Shown here: one piece after another, positions 1 to 8,445 of the stretch
How the letters are laid out: every line of letters begins with the position of its first letter
Position numbering within the stretch: position 1 is the first letter of the stretch
Origin: Gyrodactylus bullatarudis
Taxonomy: Eukaryota > Platyhelminthes > Monogenea > Gyrodactylidea > Gyrodactylidae
Assembly: GCA_012064415.1 (NCBI GenBank)
Contig: SSNU01000009.1
Coordinates: 43,846-66,683, forward strand
Direction: 5' to 3'
Length of the DNA: 22,838 nucleotides
The notes under the pieces: generated by a model
The model's database searches: none
Told to the model about the DNA's origin: nothing
What the model saw: the letters and a program-made list of their open reading frames with translations, nothing else
Program-made: the position numbers and the translations under genes

Positions 1-100
1 CCCCCCCCCACAATTCAAAGCTGTAACAAAATTAATAGATGGACCAATGGAAGGCCTCGAAATATTTGCATTGTAAAAGTATATAAACGTCACCGGGGTA

Positions 101-140
101 GAGTCTGAAGAGACCCGGCGAAATTTAACGTTTATTAATA
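101..140 (+). ncRNA. Hammerhead-ribozyme-like core, left copy (degenerate)
   Basis: The segment reads GAGT, then CTGAAGA (fits the catalytic core CUGANGA), a short GC-rich stretch in the stem II position, then GAAA. The 32 bases at 93-124 are identical to 8493-8462 on the other strand while flanks differ. The cleavage side is decayed: after GAAA the cleavage-site triplet is ATT, and the bases after it no longer pair with GAGT. A TATA-like string (80-87) and a CCAAT (44-48) precede it. It could instead be simply a conserved leader. Probably inactive. Confidence 0.4.
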
Positions 141-172
141 TAATATACGCTTGTTTTCTCTAAACCTTCCTC

Positions 173-265
173 ATGAGTTTAGATCCTAACGAAAATATTC
201 TTGATGAAGTTCGGCAATATTATCGTTCAAAAATAATTATTCAACATCTTTCGTTATTAGAATAA
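173..265 (+). pseudogene. Unknown small protein start, left copy (gene A)
   Basis: This 30-codon frame begins MSLDPNENILDEVRQYYRSK and ends at TAA. I do not recognise the protein. The start is supported by the other arm: the minus-strand copy at 8413 starts MSLESNNNILDEVR, with conservative changes (D/E, several synonymous sites), so the two share a protein-coding past rather than mere DNA repeat. It starts 33 bases after the ribozyme-like core, and the CTCTAA...CTTCC...ATG leader is shared with 8413 and partly with 16981. After codon 20 the two copies diverge, so this is either a short first exon whose continuation is lost or a truncated gene. Confidence 0.4.
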
Positions 266-1630
266 AAACGGGGGTTTCCCAACATTGCAAAGCTTTCATG
301 ATATGACGTCATCGGTAAGAAAAAAACGGGGGTCCATAACTATAGTTATATTAAAAATAGAATTTTATCGATTTTTATTTGAAAACGAAAATCCCGATCA
401 TATCAACTTTGAACTCTTCTAATTTTCACAGATTATGATATAGATGCATAAATTTGGGCAAGCGAAACAGCTTTTTATTCTGCATCGGATGGAGTTATTT
501 TTATTGATATAGAACGAAAAAAATATATTTCGCTTATTAATGGAAAAAAGTTTAGAGGCAAGAGCATAGTGATATTAGCCAAAATACAAATTTTTATTAT
601 TTTATTGTGAAGTTCAAGCCTTATTTGGCGCTTCATAACACATGAGGTTCTAAAAATATTTTTGAAAATTAATAGACGCACTCATGAGTAATCAGGAAGA
701 AATATTTCGATCGATTATTTCTCGGATAATAAATTTTCTAGGAAGTTTAGTGTAACTAACTATTAATCTTTCGGGAAAGGATTTATATGGCGACTCTCAA
801 ACCAAAATGAACTGAAAAAATGGAATAACATTGCGGAGAAGAAACAGATTTGCTTGTTTAATATATATTCTCTTTGAGTATTTTACATGATTTTTCTCTA
901 GTTAGTACTCGTTAATAAATTACTCTCTTTCTTTCAAAAATTTAAACTTTTTCAACGTTATTAATCGTAATATTCTTGAATATAAAATTGTGAAATGATG
1001 AAATAGATATTAAACTGGTAATATGGTTTAATTTGAATATCAAATATATTTTTACCTTGAATCTTTTCATCAGTTATTTCTGAAAAAATGTACGATGTAT
1101 GATTAACTTTTTACTATTTATATTGCAGTGAATGCAGTTCTTCAAAAGAGATATTTCCAAAAATATTAAACGAGGATTTCATATTTAGAAGTTAATCAAG
1201 CAATTTTTCTAAATTCCAATTCCCTAGGAAAAAAAAATCGTAATCAGATTAAATTCCTGATACAACTGATATTAAAGTTTGGTAAATGGTTATTACTATG
1301 CCCAATGAAAACTAACTTGTGGGGATAGTCTTATCACACCTAGATAGTGAACATGCAAGTTTCAAGTTTATTAGAGAGTCAAAGAATTTTCTACTGTGAC
1401 AGATGGTCTCATGATATCTCTTCAATGTACCAAAGCGTCAATTAAGAGGCAATACTTCTAACCACTAGGCCGGAATCCTTGTCAATACTATTACAGTTTT
1501 GACACTGCTCACAGGCTAGTATTTTATTTAATTATAATGTAGAAATTACAGTATTTAAGACATAATACTAACAAAGTTTAGTCATTGGCACTAACAATCT
1601 TCATTGATGTATATTGAAAGAGACTTTCAG
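266..1630. other. AT-rich stretch with only weak open frames
   Basis: No recognisable gene. Two plus-strand frames are worth recording. One at 452-610 has 52 open codons (IWASETAFYSASDGV...) with mixed polar composition and no start. The other at 684-755 has 23 codons (MSNQEEIFRSI...), whose CTCATGAGT start context resembles that of gene A at 173. Either may be an eroded exon of the duplicated locus. The rest looks non-coding. Confidence 0.3.
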
Positions 1631-1737
1631 CTGATGGGGCATTTAGAAGAAATGAAAATCAAGTTATCTTTAGAGAGAAACCTTCAAATTGGGAGACTTA
1701 TTATATTTTTAAATATAGATTGTTGAACCTGAATTGA
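1631..1737 (+). CDS. Exon-like open segment, unknown protein
   Basis: A pyrimidine-rich tract ending in CAG (to 1630) is followed by an open frame from 1633 to TGA at 1735-1737. It encodes about 34 residues beginning DGAFRRNENQVIFREKPSNW and continuing with several tyrosines. The amino-acid mix (charged and aromatic residues, one Trp) is more protein-like than the Lys/Asn/Ile/Phe bias of random frames in this DNA. There is no ATG, so it would be a terminal exon of a plus-strand gene, possibly the one starting at 173. Function unknown. Confidence 0.3.
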
Positions 1738-1953
1738 CGAATTGAAAAGTTAAATTATTTAGATGACTCACCATCGTCACTTTCTTCTTCTATCTCTTTA
1801 ATATACTGTTAATATTTATTAAAATCTTATTTTGTTTGCCCATGAAAATTAGACTAAAAGAGCAATTTTTTTATAATAACAGAGACTATGGGCAAATTCA
1901 TTACCAAGTGAGATGAACATGGAGGATATAAACCCTAGGAAGCTAGAACAAAA

Positions 1954-1995
1954 TATACCTTGCAAGTCATTTTGAGAGAAAGTGTTGAACAAACT
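1954..1995 (-). repeat. Conserved block of the inverted duplication (with 6226-6268)
   Basis: On the minus strand this reads TTTGTTCAACACTTTCTCTC, an A-run and ATG, then a few codons starting MTCK. The plus strand at 6226-6268 carries the same text with few changes. At 1970 (-) and 6250 (+) the ATG is followed by Thr-Cys-Lys in both, with a synonymous third-base change at Cys. A GT follows soon in both, so these could be very short first exons. Confidence 0.45.
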
Positions 1996-2261
1996 GCTAG
2001 ATAATTGTTTTCATTATAAAGATATACAAACTAAAGTATAAAAGTGTAATTATATAGAATCATATGTACAACAGTCCATCCTTATGTATAATTGATGGTA
2101 TGACGGATTAATAAACAGTACTGTGACTAAAAAATATACTCAAATCAAAAAGAAAGTTTACAATTCAATTCGAGAGCATAATTTATTCTATTAAATCTTG
2201 TTTAACCATTATAATAGGAAAATATTTTTCAACATGTACGGTACATTGAGAAATTGTAACT

Positions 2262-2367
2262 GAGGATATCTGTCGTATAGCTTGTTCGGCTAAAGTTCAG
2301 TTTATTACTGTATTTAACCCTGTAATTACTTACAAGTAGCTTCGGGAATTCATTATTAAGAGTTAAA
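2262..2367 (+). repeat. Conserved block with eroded exon, left partner of 5751-5897
   Basis: Bases 2305-2367 mirror 5751-5813 with high identity, including the stretch TTACAAGTAGCTT and TTCATTATTAAGAG. On the plus strand a frame from GAG (2262) to TAG (2337-2339) encodes EDICRIACSAKVQF and more. It is the diverged partner of the minus-strand frame ending at 5793 (IGAKQAAKFRNAGFLL). It is the inner end of the left arm. Confidence 0.45.
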
Positions 2368-2614
2368 CAATATTAAAATTAGGGTTAATTGCAAAAAGTG
2401 TAGTACACCAATAGATATTTTTTTTAATGTACTGCTCTTTATAATTTATGTAGTGCATTTTTAATAATTTCAATTTTAGTGGTGTTTAAATTCTTTTGCA
2501 AATTTATTTATTAAAAAAAAATTTATAATCAGATAATGAGAGTGTCAAATTAAAATTTTTCGGCCATAGAAATGATTCTTTTCTTCTTGGGTCTTCCTTT
2601 TTTTCTGATGCTTT

Positions 2615-2929
2615 TTATAGATAAATTGAGCTACTTTTCAAGATATCAAGATCACAAAAATTGAAATCAGTTTTGAATGCAATCGTATGATAGCTGCGTG
2701 CTTGAACGGATATCCATTGATTTTCACAAGTCCATATGATTGCAGCTATCATACACGATGGAAAAATAATTGACAATTTTATCAAAGACTTTTTCAAGAA
2801 TACTAATTTAAAAATTGCTTTCAAAACTGATTTCTTTTCTACATCTAATAATAGAGAATTTTTTTGGTTTTTCATCAATTGGAAGTGTTTCAAGAATTTT
2901 ACAATTTCATTAACATAAATTTCATCGAA
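2615..2929 (-). CDS. Unknown basic protein fragment or exon
   Basis: The minus strand is open from 2929 (just after a stop) to TAA at 2615. It encodes about 104 residues that start FDEIYVNEIVKFLKHFQ and continue KNQKNSLLLDVEKKSV. There is no good ATG near its beginning; the first internal Met gives a shorter product. It lies downstream of the minus-strand promoter and short ORF at 2999-3166, so it may be a second exon of that gene. No known domain is recognised. The C-terminal third overlaps the inverted duplication at 2662-2834, and a plus-strand frame (2736-2918) also reads through here, so the coding strand is not certain. Confidence 0.35.
   Translation of the reverse strand, partial: FDEIYVNEIVKFLKHFQLMKNQKNSLLLDVEKKSVLKAIFKLVFLKKSLIKLSIIFPSCMIAAIIWTCENQWISVQARSYHTIAFKTDFNFCDLDILKSSSIYL
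2662..2834. repeat. Interrupted inverted duplication
   Basis: Left half: GAAATCAGTTTTGAATGCAAT (2662-2682) followed directly by a GTATGATAGCTGC unit. Right half: GCAGCTATCATAC at 2742-2754, then an unrelated stretch of about 57 bp, then ATTGCTTTCAAAACTGATTTC at 2814-2834. As a result both strands can encode the residues IAFKTDF. It looks like a local inverted duplication that later received an insertion (or lost one from the left half). Confidence 0.5.
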
Positions 2930-2998
2930 CTAATATTTATAATCATTTAATTGAACCAGGATTAGAGATTGATAAGACTTGGCGAAATATATATTTCT

Positions 2999-3067
2999 CT
3001 AATTAAAAAATTCTTTTTTTATACTGACAATGATGGGAATTTTGGGCGTACAGTCAATTTCACACAT
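2999..3067 (-). CDS. Candidate first exon or tiny ORF (22 aa)
   Basis: ATG at 3067 (-) opens a frame encoding MCEIDCTPKIPIIVSIKKEF and two more residues before TAG. It lies 39 bp downstream of a strong TATAAAAG box with two CCAAT boxes further upstream, which is the best promoter architecture in the window. The product is too short to be a typical protein, so a splice donor within the frame (a GT lies at codon 14) leading to the open segment at 2615-2929 is plausible. Two Cys residues lie near the N terminus. Function unknown. Confidence 0.35.
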   Translation of the reverse strand: MCEIDCTPKIPIIVSIKKEFFN

Positions 3068-3166
3068 GATGACTCGCGTTAGCTTAGAAGTGTGTTGGCA
3101 AAGGTCTTTTATACCTCTCTGCCCCAAAAATAATAACCAATGAGAGTGAAGTATGGATTAACCAAT
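3068..3166 (-). promoter_or_regulatory. CCAAT/TATA promoter for the minus-strand gene at 3067
   Basis: On the minus strand, inverted CCAAT boxes lie at 3162-3166 and 3137-3141, a TATAAAAG box at 3106-3113, and the ATG at 3067-3065. Spacing (CCAAT about 25-55 bp upstream of TATA, ATG 39 bp after it) suits an RNA polymerase II promoter with a very short 5' leader. Confidence 0.45.
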
Positions 3167-3840
3167 AATATTCAAGCATAATTTTCATTTTTTATTCTCA
3201 TGATGAAACCGAAATAAACCCGTCATATGATTGTTTCGAGCATCTATCCAGTAATTTATACATCATTGAATAGAGAATTTTTTCTTTGTTCTTTAGAGCC
3301 TAAAATAAATTCTCAACCATTCTTGATAACAAAGATACTCTAATTTCTATACCTTAATTACTACAGTAAATTAAAGACCACCATTCGAAAAAGCATGCAA
3401 TAATTACTACTCTGGCTAATTTCCATGCATCAAGCTCAAAAGAAACTAGATTAAATAATAAATCAAAATTGCATTCAGATTTCCAAATTTAATGAGGATC
3501 TATCCTAATATGGATGTAAGGCAAAGCTTGAATAAAAAATATGCATCACAATGCATTACGTCATTCTAATGTACCATGTTAGTGTGAAAGTCATCAGACC
3601 CCCTTTTTTCCTTTCTATGTTCCCCTTGAGATCCTTTCAAAATACGTGTTTGTGTGTATAACCAGACTCCAATCTTTTTCTACGTTAACTCCAATACCCC
3701 ACCAACGACCATGCTCTTTCTCTTATGACTCCAATCTCTTTCTATTTAATGTTTATTTCTAATCATGAAGTCTTGGTTGAAAATAGAAGAATTTATTAAG
3801 AATCATAAACATCTTTCTCTCTTGATACATAATCTTTATG
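3167..3840. other. No gene recognised
   Basis: AT-rich sequence. A pyrimidine-rich tract runs about 3598-3760 with repeated CTCCAATCT-type words (3667, 3690, 3728). A plus-strand ORF at 3765-4034 is antisense to the Penelope-like fragment and is treated as a shadow. Confidence 0.4.
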
Positions 3841-4320
3841 AAACGATAGTCTCTCTAGTTCTGAAAGAGTTCAAATTTATTCAAAAATCAGGCCACGAGT
3901 TAAAGAACACCGATATTTTATTCCCAAATCTTAAGCTTATAAATTTCCTTACACTATTTGAGACACTATTCCTTGTCTCTCATTATAATTTTCATTTACA
4001 AGTTTGGTCAATTTCCTTCTTAAATCATAACTAAAGCCATCTTCTTTGAACGATAATTTGACATAGATCCGGATGGTTTCATCATTTTGTTCCTCTTGAA
4101 TATCTTCTTGGTTGTTTGCCTCATCTTCTAAAGGCTTTTCTATTTTTTTGCGAACAAAATTTTGAGGATATCCGTTTTCTCTGAGTATTTCTTTTATCTC
4201 ATCAATTTCTTTTAGGAATTCTTCCTCGCTGACAATTCTCTTGGTCCTCTTGATTAAGCCAATAATTAAACCTGTTTTGTAACTTTTTGGGCAGAAACTT
4301 TGAAAATATTTTCCAGTGTC
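3841..4320 (-). pseudogene. Penelope-like element fragment (RT C-terminus and linker)
   Basis: The minus strand from 4320 is open for about 120 codons without an ATG. It begins DTGKYFQSFCPKSYKTGLII and continues with IKRTKRIVSEEEFLKEI and LRENGYPQNFVRKKI, then an acidic spacer (EDEANNQEDIQEEQND) and IRIYVKL...LRRKLTKLV. This is the pattern of the Penelope-like segment between reverse transcriptase and GIY-YIG endonuclease (TDTGKY / YK..LI..L..RA / NGYP..FI / LRR). After a frame change near 3945 it goes on as VRKFISLRFGNKISVFFNSW, the usual approach to the GIY-YIG domain, and then decays. Neither the RT core nor the nuclease is present. It is a different lineage from the element at 8614-10734. 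Confidence 0.75.
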
Positions 4321-4469
4321 TTACTTCTCATGGTGGATATTAAAATTGTTCAAAATAGAATCTTTATTTAAAATAAGCTCTTATTTCAGATACTTAATTT
4401 TTAAAAATATTATTCATGGATATTAAAGATGTAAATCTTTAAAATTGTGATAAAAATTTATCAACTGGA

Positions 4470-5314
4470 TTGATCTTTCGTCTAGATCCAGTTGTCATTG
4501 TTGAACTGTGCCAGTATTTGGGATTAATCCCAGTCTCAAAACGACATGTATGTGGAAGAATGATGACGATCATCAAACCAGCTAAGTCAGTTGATAAGAA
4601 GATATGGCATTGCTCACCTTGTCGAGCTAAAATTTCGATTAGAGATGGTTAGTTTTCCTTACCTGATATAATTTAGGAACCTTCTTCAGCAAATCCCATC
4701 TCAAGATATGGAAAATTCTTACGATTATCATTGCTGTGTGCTATAAGACAGATGCACAAGAGGCTCTCATGAGATCTTTATATATCCAGCTCAGTCATGG
4801 TGGATTGGAGGAATTTCGTTCGAGATGTTTTCAGCCAGTCGACCATAAGAGAAAATTTCGTTATCGTCGGAAAAGATATTAATGTTCAGATAGACGAAGC
4901 CCACTTTGTGGCCGAAAAATCAAGTGTGAATCAGTATGGGTGTTTTGAGCTGTTGATAGTAGAGGTCAATGCTTCATGCAGACTGTCAAAAATCGATCAA
5001 AAGAGACTTTATTGAAGATTATCAAGAAGAAAATATTACCTGGTTCAACGATAGTCTCTGATGAATTCAAGTCGTATGCCCGCCTTTCTCAAGAAGGATA
5101 TAGACATGAGACTTTATGTCACAAGTACAGATTTGTCAGCTCATCAGGTTTTCACACGAACCGATTAGAGTGGATATGGGGTGCTGCTAAAAGAGAGTGT
5201 TATGCAGTTCGAAACGAGAGGAAGGCTCTTTTAGACTCTTATCTGAACCAATATCTATTCAGAAGAAAGAATAAAAATAGAATCTTATCGGCAAAAAAAG
5301 ATATTTATTCTTGA
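4470..5314 (+). pseudogene. Merlin (IS1016-type) DDE transposase, broken copy 1
   Basis: Merlin elements move by a DDE transposase of the IS1016/ISXO2-like family. In order: an N-terminal Cys motif (HVCGRMM...WHCSPCRAK), the SIRDG-TFFSKS signature split by a 29-nt intron (4648-4676), the first catalytic Asp in VQIDEAHF, a region readable only in another frame (CGRKIKCESVWVF, one TGA, then FMQTVKN), the second Asp in STIVSDEFKSY, and the catalytic Glu in HTNRLEWIW, followed by LLDSYLNQYLFRRK. Frame changes near 4790 and 4910 and the internal stop make it inactive. The start is unclear; the frame is already open at 4470 but no ATG matches that of copy 2. The frame ends 17 bp before the MITE at 5331. 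Terminal repeats were not found. Confidence 0.85.
4648..4676 (+). other. 29-nt spliceosomal intron in Merlin copy 1
   Basis: GT at 4648 and TTTAG at 4672-4676 interrupt the signature SIRD(G)TFF inside the Gly codon. Removing 29 bases restores continuous protein similarity. Merlin copy 2 has a 26-nt GT-AG insertion at exactly the same codon position, so this is an inherited intron rather than a random indel. Confidence 0.75.
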
Positions 5315-5330
5315 TTATTTTAAATAAATA

Positions 5331-5722
5331 CAATTGTCCCCCAGGTTTGGCATATGGGAAAGGGCACACCCCAACTTTCCAAGAAAAAAATTTTTTTTTC
5401 TTCTTTCCACATACTTTTTAGTAGGTCTATTAGTTAGTTTGAAATTTTTTTTTGCAAAAAATATCGAACATTTTAGATTTTCATATCATTTTGTAGGAAA
5501 TTAAATTCTGATCAGAATGATATAGAGTTTTGGTAACAAATTGTTTATGGTGGTGGTGTAAACTTCACAAGAAAAGCTTTTCATAATTTTCTATTTAGCA
5601 AAAAAAAATTTCAAACTAACTAATAGACCTACTAAAAAGTATGTGGAAAGAAGAAAAAAAAATTTTTTTCTTGGAAAGTTGGGGTGTGCCCTTTCCCATA
5701 TGCCAAACCTGGGGGACAATTG
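5331..5722. mobile_element. Palindromic MITE, 392 bp, TA target
   Basis: Inverted arms of 125 bp (5331-5455 and 5598-5722) match base for base without indels, starting CAATTGTCCCCCAGGTTTGG. A TA dinucleotide flanks both sides (5329-5330, 5723-5724), the usual target duplication of Tc1/mariner-type elements. The 142-bp spacer has no gene. A plus-strand ORF crossing the right arm (5641-5931) is a by-product. It sits just after the Merlin copy 1 transposase. Confidence 0.85.
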
Positions 5723-5792
5723 TAATATATTTTCCCTTATTAAAATCTCTTTTAACTCTTAATAATGAATTCTCCAAGCTACTTGTAAGTAT

Positions 5793-5997
5793 CTATAGGG
5801 TTAAATACAGTAAAAAACCTGCGTTCCTAAACTTAGCCGCTTGTTTAGCCCCAATTTCTAAAATTCTCATTTTGTATTCATATTTTGGAAGATCACCTCA
5901 AGTTCTTGAATTATCAATAATGTCCTCCTAGTGGTAGGGGTAAATCATTTTCAGTACGAACCCAACGGTAGGCTGTGAAATAAGGAACATCAGACAT
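5793..5997 (-). pseudogene. Eroded unknown exon (gene D) at the inner end of the right arm
   Basis: On the minus strand a pyrimidine/T-rich tract ending in ATAG precedes ATG (5997). The frame MSDVPYFTAYRWVRTENDLP continues with LPLGG before TGA (5916-5914). After a one-base frame change and one TGA (5900-5898), the frame resumes as GDLPKYEYKMRILEIGAKQA and continues AKFRNAGFLL to TAG at 5793. Composition is clearly protein-like. The partner in the left arm (2262-2339 +) is more decayed. I do not recognise the family. The most likely reading is a broken terminal exon of the minus-strand gene that runs inward along this arm. Confidence 0.4.
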
Positions 5998-6125
5998 CTT
6001 GGCATATTTTCCTATACAAGGCCAAAATTTTTTTTCTCACATTCTCATCATGTTATGTCATCTTTCACTATCGTAGTAGACACAATGTACTTAAAAAGTT
6101 TGAAAAATTTAGTTAAAAATTTTAA

Positions 6126-6266
6126 CCAATCAGAGTGAGTTTAACGTTTGACCTTAAAAATTTACGTTGAGACATATAAATAAACCCCCCTATTCATGAC
6201 TTGCAAAATGAAATCAATTGTTTCAATTTGTTCAACACTTTCTCTCAAAATGACATGTAAAAGGTA
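6126..6266 (+). promoter_or_regulatory. CCAAT/TATA promoter and short first exon (gene B)
   Basis: CCAATCAGAGTGAG starts at 6126, TATAAATA at 6175-6182 and ATG at 6250 (context TCTCAAAATG), encoding MTCK. A GT follows at 6264 and a very good donor (CTGGTAAGT) at 6281. The words AACCAATCAGA plus an AAC.TT tail recur at 7885-7910 and, less exactly, at 3135. The left arm preserves the ATG block on the minus strand at 1970. No convincing second exon was found. Confidence 0.3.
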
Positions 6267-6289
6267 TAGTTGTTGATAAACCTGGTAAG

Positions 6290-7539
6290 TATTGGTGCTT
6301 TCCTATGACATTTACTTATTTAACTTTAAAAATTAAATTGAATTGAAATTTTTAAAAATCTTGATTCATCGGTAATAAAATGTAAGAAGTATTACAACGT
6401 ACTTTCAGACTTAATTTTCTCTGTAAATATACTAAGTTATAAAACTTGTTTATTTCAAAATATACTAATTTAATTTTTCCAAGAACAGACCCAGAATATC
6501 CTCTATAAAATAAAAATGCATGGCTAAGAACACTAATAAATTATATTATAAAACTCTCAAAATCTTTTCAAATTCTATTTATCAATGAAGATCACTCTAG
6601 TAATTCGTAATGAAAGGGCAGAGGATAATATATTGAAACTTCAGTTTGAGTAGCATGATCTTTCTAGTACGAATTAGCTGGGAAAACGCTGTTTATTGAT
6701 ACTGAAATCTAGCATACACTTCTAGGTGATGTATTTTCCGATTCAAATTTACAAAATCCTATAAAAATCATGGTACGCATATAAAAAGGAAAATGTGGAT
6801 CATATCCGTTGAGTAAATATACCACTAATACAAAGAGAAAAAAAATGAGGAGTCGAGACGAGCAAACTTATATAGTGTTGTTCCCAGCAACACCATAATG
6901 AACCTTAAATTAACACTACATTTTTTCGTTCTTATTCTATTCTGTATTAACCTCATTCAAGAGTACTTTCGAATAAAACTTTAAAAAAAAGTTGCATACC
7001 TGGCAAAAGTATGATCCAATTAAAATTTTAGAATTCTTTTATCCAATTGTGTTTTTATTTCTAGAAGCCTATATATTTTTCATGTATTCAAATGATGTGT
7101 ATGCCTGAAATATGCCTTATTTGTGAAAAACATCCTGTTATATTTTTAATTTAAAACTAATAAAAAGGTTTTTGAAGAAACTCACTTTCATCGATGCATA
7201 AAACAATCACTAAATGTTGAATAAAATAAAAATGCTTACTTACTATCTAAATTATCCTTGTGATCTTCTATTTGATGAACATAAGTTTATATGACTTGAA
7301 AGTGAATTTAAGGAAAAATATGAACGATATTATCAATAAATAGTTTTTTTAAAATCGAGTTAAAGTATCTTTATAAAGTGATGGATTAGAAGTTAGTAAA
7401 TCAGCGACTGTAATGATATATTAAATTAAAATCTACATTATTACAGTTGAAGTGAACTCCCAAGCGAAATAATTTACTTAATTTTCAAAAAAAAATTATT
7501 TATAAATTTAGATGTACTTATAAGTAATATCTGGGATTA
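6290..7539. other. No gene recognised
   Basis: AT-rich sequence with no open frame that looks like protein on either strand. It is the least conserved part of the right arm, with no clear mirror blocks in 700-1900 by eye. Confidence 0.4.
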
Positions 7540-7779
7540 TTATACAAAAATTTGGACCATACATATCTCAAAAGCTCTCAGAACTCTCTCTTCTTCATCT
7601 TCAATATTAAGAATAGGTTTTCTTTCGCTCCTACTCAATGCTTCTACTGTATGTAACATCATCTGATATTGAAAATGTCTGGACATTGGCCTTGAATTTT
7701 TCAGCCTCACGTTTCTTGTGTCTAAACTTCAACTTTCAAATTTACCATTCAAGTGTTTCAAAGGAGTGAGATTCGTCAT
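7540..7779 (-). pseudogene. Unknown protein frame with one internal stop
   Basis: ATG at 7779 (-) opens MTNLTPLKHLNGKFES, then TGA (7731-7729), after which the same frame continues SLDTRNVRLKNSRPMSRHFQ, then a His/Glu/Arg-rich part, NIEDEEERVLRAFEIC and TAA at 7540. The residue mix (few Lys/Asn/Ile runs, an acidic EDEEE block, many Arg) is clearly not random for this DNA. No domain is recognised. Upstream on the same strand are a TATATTTTT stretch (7813-7822) and an inverted CCAAT (7887-7891), so this may be a gene of its own or, since a pyrimidine-rich tract ending in AAG precedes it, an exon of a longer minus-strand gene beginning at 8413. Confidence 0.45.
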
Positions 7780-7891
7780 TCTCTCTTGAGTCGGCTGACT
7801 TGTTGAAAGAAGAAAAATATACAGTCAATCACATTCAAACGAGGTTAATCTATTCCTGCACACACTAGGACACGGATAAAGAACAACCAAT
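7780..7891 (-). promoter_or_regulatory. Possible CCAAT/TATA promoter for the frame at 7779
   Basis: On the minus strand, GATTGGTTG (inverted CCAAT at 7887-7891) is followed about 65 bp later by TATATTTTT (7813-7822) and then the ATG at 7779. The CCAAT surroundings match those at 6126. Weaker than the promoter at 3068-3166 because the CCAAT-TATA distance is long. Confidence 0.25.
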
Positions 7892-8071
7892 CAGAATAGA
7901 GTAACATTAAATGCGTAAATGCATAAATTTTATTTGCGGTGCAGAAACAAACGAATAATGAGTCAGAGAATTACCATAGCATCTAAGGTCCAAATCCTTA
8001 AACTGTATTATAGTTAAGACTTCAGTCCTCATTTTATCAGTAATTTCTTGTCCATCAAATTATTTTAAAAA

Positions 8072-8413
8072 TCATTTCACTAACATATTTTTTATTAATT
8101 TTCTTCCAAGACCCAACTTTCGAATACGAGGCTTCAGAAAATGCATGGATGACAGATCTAGTTTTAACCCGGAATAATATTTCACTATGAAATTCAAGGA
8201 AAGGGCTAAACTTTGAATTCTGTATTGAATGGTAAAAATTTTATAGTTCAAAACGAAGATTTTCGAAACTTTCTTATTTCTGAAGCTAGAATTCTGTAAA
8301 GCATACCAAGCGATAGATTTTTATATAACTAAATCTTTTAAATAAAAATGTTTTTTTGTACGATAATTTTATCGAACCTCATCAAGAATATTATTGTTAG
8401 ATTCTAAACTCAT
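8072..8413 (-). pseudogene. Unknown protein, right copy of gene A, with two stops
   Basis: ATG at 8413 (-) begins MSLESNNNILDEVR, then TAA at codon 15 where the left copy has Gln (CAA), and the frame goes on NYRTKKHFYLKDL with a second stop at codon 31. From there 82 codons are open to TGA at 8072, including AWYALQNSSFRNKKVSKIF, SLNFIVKYYSG and a basic C-terminal part FLKPRIRKLGLGRK. Such a run is unlikely by chance in DNA this AT-rich. I recognise no family. The shared first codons with 173 fix the start. Upstream come a TATA-like string (8496-8508), the ribozyme-like core and CCAAT (8537-8541). Confidence 0.45.
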
Positions 8414-8445
8414 GTGGAAGGTTAGAGAACAACAAGCGTAAATTT

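Larger units (their letters stand above)
1..2390. repeat. Left arm of a large diverged inverted duplication
   Basis: The plus strand here resembles the minus strand of about 5735-8580 in patches, always in mirror order. Blocks seen by eye: 40-215 with 8370-8545 (CCAAT block, ribozyme-like core, ATG and about 20 codons), 1954-1995 with 6226-6268, and 2305-2367 with 5751-5813. Between the blocks the arms have diverged by substitutions and indels. The left edge probably lies beyond the window, because similarity to 8546-8575 seems to continue to position 1. The mirror order of three blocks argues for one inverted duplication rather than independent insertions. A self dot-plot would settle the true arm length. 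Confidence 0.65.

Noticed and set aside
1..9. Run of nine C at the window start
   Set aside because: Too short to interpret and may be a sequence edge effect.
93..124. Histone-type 3' stem-loop
   Set aside because: The GGGT...ACCC ends can pair, but length and loop do not fit the histone element, and no histone gene is near.
475..681. Minus-strand 68-codon ORF
   Set aside because: Composition is that of random AT-rich frames, and a plus-strand frame here looks at least as good.
3765..4034. Plus-strand 89-codon ORF with ATG
   Set aside because: It lies antisense to the Penelope-like linker, which has clear motifs on the minus strand.
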